Shown here: positions 1 through 5,898 of the stretch, piece by piece
Layout of the letters: each line of letters starts with the position of its first letter
Position numbering within the stretch: position 1 is the first letter of the stretch
From: Bacteroidales bacterium
GTDB lineage: Bacteria; Bacteroidota; Bacteroidia; Bacteroidales; Paludibacteraceae
Direction: 5' to 3'
NCBI GenBank assembly: GCA_018066005.1
Contig: JAGHSG010000178.1
Span: 1 to 10,909 of the forward strand
Length of the DNA: 10,909 nucleotides
The notes under the pieces: model-generated
Database searches by the model: none
What the model saw: the letters and a program-made list of their open reading frames with translations, nothing else
Told to the model about the DNA's origin: nothing
Position numbers and translations under genes: made by a program

Positions 1-83
1 GCTTCATAATGATTTAACATAATGTTTAGTTGTTTTTAGTTAATAAATAGTTCCTTTTCCTGCGCATTGCGCGAAAAAGCGTG

Positions 84-115
84 CAAAGATACAATTTTTT
101 TTTGAATTGACCAAA
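84..115 (-). promoter_or_regulatory. Left-facing Bacteroidota promoter for a gene off the left edge
   Basis: On the minus strand a -33 box TTTG (112-115) is followed after exactly 20 bases by a -7 box TATCTTTG (84-91), matching the Bacteroidota consensus TTTG-N19/20-TAnnTTTG. Transcription would start near position 80 and run left. Possible start codons for the driven gene are ATG at 20-18 or 7-5 on the minus strand, giving only a few codons before the edge, so the gene cannot be identified. A perfect 11-base palindrome GCGCATTGCGC (62-72) lies just after the predicted start site and could be an operator or part of a leader hairpin; that is speculation. Confidence 0.6.
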
Positions 116-161
116 TTTTTTTGCGAAAAAATATCTAAATATATAAATAAGGTGTCAAATA

Positions 162-193
162 TTTGTGTCATTCATTTTTTTTTTGTAATTTTG
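162..193 (+). promoter_or_regulatory. pnp promoter, Bacteroidota type
   Basis: TTTG at 162-165, 20 bases, then TAATTTTG at 186-193. This fits the Bacteroidota primary sigma factor consensus exactly. Transcription should start at about 197-200, giving pnp a leader of roughly 77 bases. The region upstream is very A/T-rich with several A and T tracts. Confidence 0.7.
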
Positions 194-225
194 TAGCGAC
201 ATTTATAGGGTCTGAAAAAATTAAC

Positions 226-243
226 GGACACAAAACGGTGTCC
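226..243 (+). promoter_or_regulatory. Hairpin in the pnp 5' leader
   Basis: GGACAC (226-231), loop AAAACG, GTGTCC (238-243): a perfect 6-bp stem inside the predicted pnp leader, 33 bases before the ATG. It has no T tract, so it is not an intrinsic terminator. In E. coli, PNPase represses its own mRNA through a leader stem cut by RNase III. A comparable role here is an inference from position only; this stem is much shorter. Confidence 0.4.
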
Positions 244-276
244 ATAACGTCAAATTAAACACATTTTTTATTTACA

Positions 277-2601
277 ATGAACATTGTAACCAAAGAAATT
301 GCGTTGCCAGACGGTCGAGTTGTCAAACTTGAGACCGGCAAACTCGCCAAACAGGCAGATGGAGCCGTGATGGCTACAATCGGCAACACAATGATTTTAG
401 CTACTGTATGTAGCGCCAAAGATGCTGTTCCCGGTACGGACTTTATGCCCTTGACCGTGGAATACAAAGAAAAATTTGCCAGTGCAGGTCGCTTCCCTGG
501 CGGTTTTACCCGTCGTGAAGGAAAAGCATCAGACTACGAGATTCTGATTGCTCGGCTTATCGACCGTGCTTTGCGTCCTTTATTCCCTGCTAATTACCAT
601 GCCGAGACATTCGTTAACGTAACGATGTACTCCGCCGATGGTGTTGACATGCCTGAAAGCATAGCCGGTCTGGCTGCCGGTGCCGCTTTGGCTTGCTCAG
701 ACATACCTTTTGAAGGTCCCGTATCCGAGGTACGTGTGGCTCGCGTCAACGGTCAGATGGTGATTAACCCCACGTTTGAGCAATGCGAGAACGCCGACCT
801 CGAACTGATGGTTGCCGCCACGTACGATAACATCATGATGGTGGAAGGTGAGATGAAAGAAGTGCCCGAAAGCGTTATGCTGGAGGCTATCAAAGCCGCT
901 CACGAAGCCATCAAACCCCAGTGTCTCGCCATCAACGAGATGATGAAAGCTTATGGCAAAGAAGTTAAACGTGAATACTGCCATGAGGTAAATGACGACG
1001 AACTCAAACAAGCCGTTCATGATTTCTCATACGCTCGTGCCTATGCACAAGCTACCTCTGCCGACACGGATAAACATCACCGTGAGGCTATGTTCTCGCA
1101 GATATGCGAAGACTTCAAGACGGAGAAAGCCGAATACATACAACAGCGTGCCGAAGCTCTTGGCGTAGATATTGATGAGATTGCCGCTTTGGTAGATCGC
1201 TACTACCACGATGTAGAGAAAGAGGCTATGCGCCGTGCCGTTCTGGACGAAGGTAAACGTCTGGATGGCCGTAAAACAACCGATATACGTCCTATCTGGT
1301 GCGAAGTGGGTTACCTGCCCGGCCCTCACGGTTCGAGTATCTTTACCCGCGGTGAGACTCAATCTCTCTCAACCGTCACTCTTGGTACGGTTCGCGATGA
1401 GAAAATGGTGGACGAAGCCCTCATTCAAGGTTCGGAGCGTTTCTTGCTGCACTACAACTTCCCGCCCTTCGCTACCGGTGAAGCCAAAGCCGCTCGTGGC
1501 GTAGGTCGTCGTGAGATAGGTCATGGTAACTTGGCTTGCCGCGCATTGAAGAATATGATTCCGGAGGATTACCCCTACTCTATCCGCGTCGTTTCGGACA
1601 TCTTGGAGAGTAACGGTTCGTCCTCTATGGCTACCGTTTGCGCCGGTACGCTCGCCCTTATGGACGCCGGTGTGCCCATCAAGAAACCCGTCAGCGGTAT
1701 TGCTATGGGTATGATTAGCGAACTGGTCGGAGATAAACTGAACTATAAGATTTTGAGCGATATCTTGGGTGACGAGGATCACTTGGGCGATATGGACTTC
1801 AAGACCACGGGTACCCGTGACGGTCTGACCGCTTGCCAAATGGATATCAAAGTGGATGGTTTGAGTTACGAAGTGCTGGAGAACGCTCTCGCACAGGCTC
1901 ATCAGGCACGTATGTATATTCTGGATAAGATTTTGGAAACTATGCCTGCTCCGCGTCCGGACCTCAAACCTCACGCTCCGCGTATCACCACGTTCTATAT
2001 CCCGAAGGATATGATTGGTGCTGTTATCGGCCCCGGCGGTAAGATTATTCAAGGCATCCAAGCCGAGACAGGTGCTGTGGTCAGCATAGACGAAGACGAG
2101 AAAGGCGGTAAAGTGGAGATTGCTTCCAACAACGGTGAAGCAATGGCAGCCGCAATGGCCAAGATTAAAGCCATCGTTGCCCTGCCCGAGGTAGGTGAGA
2201 CCTACGAATCCACTGTTAAGAGTATGATGCCTTACGGTTGCTTTGTAGAATTCATGCCCGGTAAGGAAGGTTTATTGCATATCTCCGAAATCGACTGGAA
2301 ACGTTTCGAAACGATGGAAGAAACCGGTATCAAAGAAGGTGACAAGATAATGATTAAGTTGCTGGAGATTGACGAGAAAACCGGTAAGTTCCGTCTCAGC
2401 GCACGCGCTCTGAAAGAGAAACCTGAAGGTTATGTAGAGCCCGAGCGTCCTGCTCGCCAACCTCGTGGTGACCATGGTCCACGCCCTGGTCGAGAGCCTC
2501 GACACGCAGATGGCCATTCGGGTGACCGCGGTCCGCGTCCCGAACACCGCGAAGGACGTACGCACGACTTCGAAGGTGATGGTGCCAAATTAGAGAAATA
2601 A
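277..2601 (+). CDS. pnp: Polyribonucleotide nucleotidyltransferase (PNPase)
   Basis: PNPase degrades RNA 3' to 5' by phosphorolysis, releasing nucleoside diphosphates, as a cytosolic trimer. The 774-residue protein shows the full family order: first RNase PH domain, helical domain, second RNase PH domain (about 320-550) with SNGSSSMA and SDILGDEDHLGDMDF (phosphate-binding and catalytic acidic residues), KH domain (about 567-630) with the IGPGGK loop at 584-589, and S1 domain (about 640-712). It is longer than E. coli PNPase (711) because of a basic, Pro/Gly/His/Arg-rich tail after about 712 (for example GPRPGREPR), probably disordered and RNA-binding. The ATG at 277 has no Shine-Dalgarno sequence, as usual in this phylum; the N-terminus MNIVTKEIALPDGR aligns with the family start. 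It is monocistronic, between its own promoter and a terminator. Confidence 0.98.
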   Translation: MNIVTKEIALPDGRVVKLETGKLAKQADGAVMATIGNTMILATVCSAKDAVPGTDFMPLTVEYKEKFASAGRFPGGFTRREGKASDYEILIARLIDRALRPLFPANYHAETFVNVTMYSADGVDMPESIAGLAAGAALACSDIPFEGPVSEVRVARVNGQMVINPTFEQCENADLELMVAATYDNIMMVEGEMKEVPESVMLEAIKAAHEAIKPQCLAINEMMKAYGKEVKREYCHEVNDDELKQAVHDFSYARAYAQATSADTDKHHREAMFSQICEDFKTEKAEYIQQRAEALGVDIDEIAALVDRYYHDVEKEAMRRAVLDEGKRLDGRKTTDIRPIWCEVGYLPGPHGSSIFTRGETQSLSTVTLGTVRDEKMVDEALIQGSERFLLHYNFPPFATGEAKAARGVGRREIGHGNLACRALKNMIPEDYPYSIRVVSDILESNGSSSMATVCAGTLALMDAGVPIKKPVSGIAMGMISELVGDKLNYKILSDILGDEDHLGDMDFKTTGTRDGLTACQMDIKVDGLSYEVLENALAQAHQARMYILDKILETMPAPRPDLKPHAPRITTFYIPKDMIGAVIGPGGKIIQGIQAETGAVVSIDEDEKGGKVEIASNNGEAMAAAMAKIKAIVALPEVGETYESTVKSMMPYGCFVEFMPGKEGLLHISEIDWKRFETMEETGIKEGDKIMIKLLEIDEKTGKFRLSARALKEKPEGYVEPERPARQPRGDHGPRPGREPRHADGHSGDRGPRPEHREGRTHDFEGDGAKLEK

Positions 2602-2621
2602 CCGAATAGGAATATTCCCCA

Positions 2622-2660
2622 ACAAAAGGGCGAGAAAGTGATGCTTTCCCGCCCTTTTGT
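2622..2660. terminator. Bidirectional intrinsic terminator between pnp and pepD
   Basis: Arms ACAAAAGGGCG (2622-2632) and CGCCCTTTTGT (2650-2660) pair perfectly; inside them, after one A/C mismatch, GAAAG (2634-2638) pairs with CTTTC (2644-2648) around a five-base loop. The outer arms are A-rich on the left and T-rich on the right, so each strand gives a GC stem followed by a T run. It lies 20 bases past the pnp stop and 20 bases before the end of convergent pepD, so it should end both transcripts. Confidence 0.85.
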
Positions 2661-2679
2661 ATGAACTATATGTATTTTA

Positions 2680-4128
2680 TTATAATGCTTCTAACACCTT
2701 GCACAACCATTCGTAACAACGGTCGGTAGAAGATATAGAGAGACGCTCCTGAGGTGAGTGGACACCATACATTTGCGGACCAATGGAAACCATATCTAAG
2801 TATGGATATTTCTCCAAGAACAAGCCACACTCCAAACCGGCATGAATAGCCAACACTTGCGGTTCGGATTGGAATAAGTCACGATAGACTTGACGCACTA
2901 TTTCCATCAAGGGTGAGTGAACGTTGGGTTTCCATCCCGGATAACCGTCGCCATGCGTTACCTCGTCACAAGCCGCAGCCAAGGCAGCATGCACGCGCTC
3001 CTTGATGGCATGTTTCTCCGTTTCCACAGAGGAGCGTTGAGAAGTAGTTACCTCAATATATCCCTCTTTCATTTTGATAGAAGCCAAGTTAGTACTGGTC
3101 TCTACCAACCCGGGCATGTCCTTACACATAGCAATCATGCCATGCGGGCAGTCATATAGGGCTTTTATCAAGGCTTTCGCTTTATCTTGCGGAATGATCA
3201 TCTCCGGCATAGCGCATGAATCCAGAGTCAAGTCCATATCTTTCTCCACTTCGCCAAACTCTTTTTCCACTTCGGCCTTGTAGAGATTGAAAGCCACGAC
3301 GACATCATGTTTTTTGTCAGCAGGCACAACAAACACCGCTTCTGCCTCACGGGCAATAGCATTACGCAAGTTGCCTCCGGCGATAGTTGATAGGTGATAG
3401 GTGATAGGTGATAGGTGATAAAGGAAGTTAACAATGACCTTGTTGGCATTGGCGCGACCTTTGTTAATATCATCCCCGGAGTGACCGCCCATCAGTCCCT
3501 TGACTGCTACGCGGAAGGCGAAGCAATCGTGCATTGTGCTTTGTGCATTGTCCACCGGAGTATAGTGCATCCGTGCCGTAGTATCTATACCGCCGGCACA
3601 ACCGATAAATATCTGCCCATCATCTTCGCTATCCAAGTTAATCAGCCGGCGACCTTGTAAATAACCGTCTTTCAGTTTCATAGCGCCGGTTAGTCCGGTC
3701 TCTTCGTCCACCGTAAACAGCGCTTCTATAGCCGGGTGACGCAGGTTGGGGTCGGTCATGGCGGATAATGCCATACTGATACCTATTCCGTCATCGCCGC
3801 CTAAGGTTGTACCTTTGGCTTTGAGCCAGTCGCCATCAATATAGGTCTCAATGGGGTCGTGCATAAAATCGTGCTGCACGTCGTTATTCTTCTCGCAGAC
3901 CATATCCATGTGCGCTTGCAAGATAATCCCCTCTTTATCTTCATACCCGGGCGTAGCAGGGACACGCATAATGACATTCATGGCGTCATCTTGTTGACAT
4001 TCAATACCATGTTCTTGGCCCCAATTAACGAGCCACTGACTAATCTGCTCCTCGTGTTTAGAAGGGCGTGGCACTTTGCATATCTCAGCAAAGATATCAA
4101 AAATCTGTTTATTCATGACTAACTTCAT
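2680..4128 (-). CDS. pepD: Aminoacyl-histidine dipeptidase PepD (peptidase family M20C)
   Basis: A cytosolic metal-dependent dipeptidase that cleaves Xaa-His and other dipeptides. Residues numbered from the ATG at 4128: H73 in LQAHMDM, D112 in TLGGDDGIG, the catalytic acid in VDEETG (141-145), D166 in NLDSEDDG, GGHSGDDINKGRANANK (214-230) and a late MYGVHSPQERL carrying the last metal-ligand His. Length 482 is normal (E. coli PepD 485). An alternative start at 4116 (MNKQIFDIF) overlaps the upstream stop as ATGAATAA and is equally plausible; either start implies translational coupling to the C69 gene. Two heptamer repeat arrays lie inside: residues 192-201 (DNAQSTMH) and 236-249 (YHLSPITYHLSTI). 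The latter replaces sequence between the conserved NANK and GGNLRNAI blocks, so the second domain carries foreign-looking but in-frame sequence while all active-site motifs remain intact. Confidence 0.95.
   Translation of the reverse strand: MKLVMNKQIFDIFAEICKVPRPSKHEEQISQWLVNWGQEHGIECQQDDAMNVIMRVPATPGYEDKEGIILQAHMDMVCEKNNDVQHDFMHDPIETYIDGDWLKAKGTTLGGDDGIGISMALSAMTDPNLRHPAIEALFTVDEETGLTGAMKLKDGYLQGRRLINLDSEDDGQIFIGCAGGIDTTARMHYTPVDNAQSTMHDCFAFRVAVKGLMGGHSGDDINKGRANANKVIVNFLYHLSPITYHLSTIAGGNLRNAIAREAEAVFVVPADKKHDVVVAFNLYKAEVEKEFGEVEKDMDLTLDSCAMPEMIIPQDKAKALIKALYDCPHGMIAMCKDMPGLVETSTNLASIKMKEGYIEVTTSQRSSVETEKHAIKERVHAALAAACDEVTHGDGYPGWKPNVHSPLMEIVRQVYRDLFQSEPQVLAIHAGLECGLFLEKYPYLDMVSIGPQMYGVHSPQERLSISSTDRCYEWLCKVLEAL
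3382..3423 (-). repeat. Heptamer repeat array, family A (CACCTAT), inside pepD
   Basis: On the plus strand the units are GATAGTT, four copies of GATAGGT, then a degenerate GATAAAG; the pepD sense strand therefore reads CACCTAT repeats. They encode YHLSPITYHLSTI at about residues 236-249. The same unit and heptapeptide occur in the MATE gene at 6586-6615. The first unit, GATAGTT, is the family C unit seen in the C69 signal peptide. Confidence 0.9.
3526..3553 (-). repeat. Heptamer repeat array, family B (CACAATG), inside pepD
   Basis: Plus-strand units ATCGTGC, ATTGTGC, TTTGTGC, ATTGTCC: four heptamers with scattered mismatches, 28 bp. The pepD frame reads DNAQSTMHD, clearly related to HNAQCTMHN encoded by the array in uvrB (8583-8610). 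It is more degenerate than the uvrB copy, suggesting an older insertion. Confidence 0.8.
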
Positions 4129-5788
4129 TTGCTATTTGACGTAAGTACGGTTCCGGATAACTATGCCGATCGGGGCTCTCCGGATTGCCCCATTGGTTGC
4201 GTAGGAACTGCCCGTTTTCTTCCTTGCGTTCTACGCCGTCCAGATATTTGGTAAATAGGTAAATACCTAACTCTTTCCAGGCTTGTGTACTCTCCTCGGC
4301 TTGGGCGATGGAGTAGCGAGTAAGGAAGTCGCGTTTTTGTGCATCCGCCATCGTCGCTACGGTGGCATCTATCACATCTATCTGACTATTGAACTTATCT
4401 TCCCATACCGAGCGCACGCGTTGCAAATCAACTATCATACGGTCGTATTTGGTATAGACCCAGTTGGCGACGATATTAAAGGTCCACCAGGCGGATGTAG
4501 GCGAATAGGTGTATAAATCGCCATTACCTAACCGATAACACTCCGGCACAGCCGTCATACGGCAGTACATAGGTACATACACGCTCGTATTGGCATCGTC
4601 CATAGAGAACCACAAAATACCCTCTTTCTGCGGACGGATATGCGCAATAAATGAGCAAGCCGTTTGCTGTGTGGCAGTGGGACGCGGATACCAATAGAGG
4701 GTGCTGTCCAACTTAAATGTCAGCCCTCCGTAACGCAGTTTGCTATGCCACGGACCGGCTGCTTCTTTTTGAGTTATATCCAAAGGAGTGCCTTCGTATT
4801 GGTCACGCATAGCTTCCTTAATTTCTTGCAGAGCCACCTTATGATTGGGTTTGAAATAGAGCGGCATAGGTTCGCCGGCATCTTTGCCTCCGGTCTCCAA
4901 ATAAGTCTTGCCGGAAGCGTAATCCAAGTATTTATCCATGTCGTCGTTAAAACGGCGGAAGAACGACCACACACGAGCTTCACATACATACAAACCTCCT
5001 AAATCGTACGGATTATATGCCTTGGCATAGTTGAAGTCGGCATCTTCGCCGACGAAGTATCCATTGTCACGAGCAAATGAGATAACATCTTTGGACCAAA
5101 GAACGGTACCGTCTTTGCTGACGCAATAACCTTTTTTCTTGTCGTAGCGACTGCCTTTGAGTGGCAGATAAGTAGTGCGTGCCTGGTTGGCGTGTGCCGA
5201 TATGCAATCGTCAGGAATACGTGTTGCCACCCACACAGCCCCTTTTTCCTTGCCGCCTTTGCCGGTCATGTCCATGAGCCAAATCTCGGTGCTGTCAGCA
5301 ATGGAAAAACTCTCGCCCTCACTGGCATAACCGTATTGAGCCACCAAAGCAACCATCATATCAACGGCTTCGCGTGCCGTTTGGCAACGCTCCAAAGCAA
5401 TGTTCATCAGACTGACATAGTCTATTCCAACCGTGTCCCAGCAGGCTTCGCGGCCTCCCCACGTAGTCTCAAACACAGCCAACTGGTGTTCGTTCATATA
5501 GCCCACCACCGAATAGGTATGCTCCACTTCGGGTATCTCGCCCAAAGGTTTTTGGGTATCTCCTTCGATAATAGCACGCATACTACCCTTCGGATGGTCA
5601 GCAGCAGAGGTGAAATACAAAGCCCCATAGTGGGTGTAACTATCCATCGCATAAGAAATCATAACCGTGCCATCAGCTGACGCCTCACGACCTACTAAAA
5701 AGTTCGTGCAAGCGGAAATTGTTGATAGTTGACAATGGATAGTTGAAAGAAGTGCCAGCGCACAAATAAGTCGGACAGATTGTTTCAT
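4109..5788 (-). CDS. Secreted C69 family dipeptidase (N-terminal cysteine nucleophile)
   Basis: Peptidase family C69 enzymes are Ntn-hydrolases whose catalytic Cys becomes the N-terminus after processing. The protein has 559 residues. A signal peptide (MKQSVRLICALALLSTIH...) ends directly before ACTNFLVGREASADGT, the hallmark C69 start, with Cys27 as the predicted nucleophile. Further family-like blocks are YSVVGYMNEHQLAVFETTWG, LMNIALERCQTAREAVDMM and ISAHANQARTT. It should act outside the cytosol, in the periplasm or at the surface, on small peptides. ISAC also fits a lipobox, but lipidation of Cys27 would block the catalytic amine. Part of the signal peptide (residues 15-24, STIHCQLSTI) is a heptamer repeat array. 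It has its own promoter (5808-5839) and is followed by overlapping pepD, so exported and cytosolic peptide cleavage are co-expressed. The exact substrate is unknown. Confidence 0.9.
   Translation of the reverse strand: MKQSVRLICALALLSTIHCQLSTISACTNFLVGREASADGTVMISYAMDSYTHYGALYFTSAADHPKGSMRAIIEGDTQKPLGEIPEVEHTYSVVGYMNEHQLAVFETTWGGREACWDTVGIDYVSLMNIALERCQTAREAVDMMVALVAQYGYASEGESFSIADSTEIWLMDMTGKGGKEKGAVWVATRIPDDCISAHANQARTTYLPLKGSRYDKKKGYCVSKDGTVLWSKDVISFARDNGYFVGEDADFNYAKAYNPYDLGGLYVCEARVWSFFRRFNDDMDKYLDYASGKTYLETGGKDAGEPMPLYFKPNHKVALQEIKEAMRDQYEGTPLDITQKEAAGPWHSKLRYGGLTFKLDSTLYWYPRPTATQQTACSFIAHIRPQKEGILWFSMDDANTSVYVPMYCRMTAVPECYRLGNGDLYTYSPTSAWWTFNIVANWVYTKYDRMIVDLQRVRSVWEDKFNSQIDVIDATVATMADAQKRDFLTRYSIAQAEESTQAWKELGIYLFTKYLDGVERKEENGQFLRNQWGNPESPDRHSYPEPYLRQIANEVSHE
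5717..5746 (-). repeat. Heptamer repeat array, family C (CAACTAT), in the C69 signal peptide
   Basis: Plus-strand units AATTGTT, GATAGTT, GACAATG, GATAGTT, GA. On the sense strand this reads CAACTAT / CATTGTC-like / CAACTAT and encodes STIHCQLSTI, residues 15-24, the distal hydrophobic and cleavage-proximal part of the signal peptide. The middle unit resembles the reverse complement of family B, so the array mixes two families. Confidence 0.75.
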
Positions 5789-5807
5789 AATTATTCAATT
5801 TACGATG

Positions 5808-5839
5808 CAAAGATACAACTTTTTTTGGAAATAAGCAAA
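5808..5839 (-). promoter_or_regulatory. Promoter of the C69-pepD operon
   Basis: Minus-strand TTTG (5836-5839), 20 bases, TATCTTTG (5808-5815). Predicted transcription start is near 5804, giving a leader of about 16 bases to the ATG at 5788. It overlaps the divergent MATE promoter, with the two -33 boxes only 8 bases apart and each inside the other's spacer. Confidence 0.75.
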
Positions 5840-5855
5840 TTTTTTTGTACCTTTG
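5824..5855 (+). promoter_or_regulatory. Promoter of the MATE gene
   Basis: TTTG (5824-5827), 20 bases, TACCTTTG (5848-5855). Transcription should begin near 5860. This rules out the TTG at 5853, which lies in the -7 box, as a start codon and supports the ATG at 5886. The box layout is identical to the ybeY promoter at 9315-9346. Confidence 0.75.
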
Positions 5856-5870
5856 CACGTTTTTAGAGTA

Positions 5871-5898
5871 ATTGTGCATCGTGCAATGTCAACCGTGA
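5871..5898 (+). repeat. Degenerate heptamer array (family B, reverse) over the MATE start codon
   Basis: Units ATTGTGC, ATCGTGC, AATGTCA, ACCGTGA, followed by ACCG. The clean array in uvrB reads ATTGTGC three times, ATTGTGA, then ACCGTCA on the plus strand, so the two share both the unit and the sequence following it. The third unit here contains the ATG at 5886-5888, so a repeat-derived segment appears to supply the MATE start codon and first residues (MSTVN). Confidence 0.6.

Noticed and set aside
96..183. A and T tracts upstream of pnp as a replication origin or similar element
   Set aside because: No DnaA-box cluster or repeated iterons are visible; the A/T richness is normal for promoters in this phylum.
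1369..2061. Long open frame antisense to pnp
   Set aside because: It is a shadow of the strongly conserved pnp reading frame and has no promoter or recognisable domain.
3382..3423. CRISPR array
   Set aside because: Units are 7 bp in direct tandem with no spacers and lie within a coding frame.
5853..5885. N-terminal extension of the MATE protein from a TTG at 5853
   Set aside because: The TTG is inside the -7 promoter box, so it would not be transcribed; the ATG at 5886 is the first sensible start.
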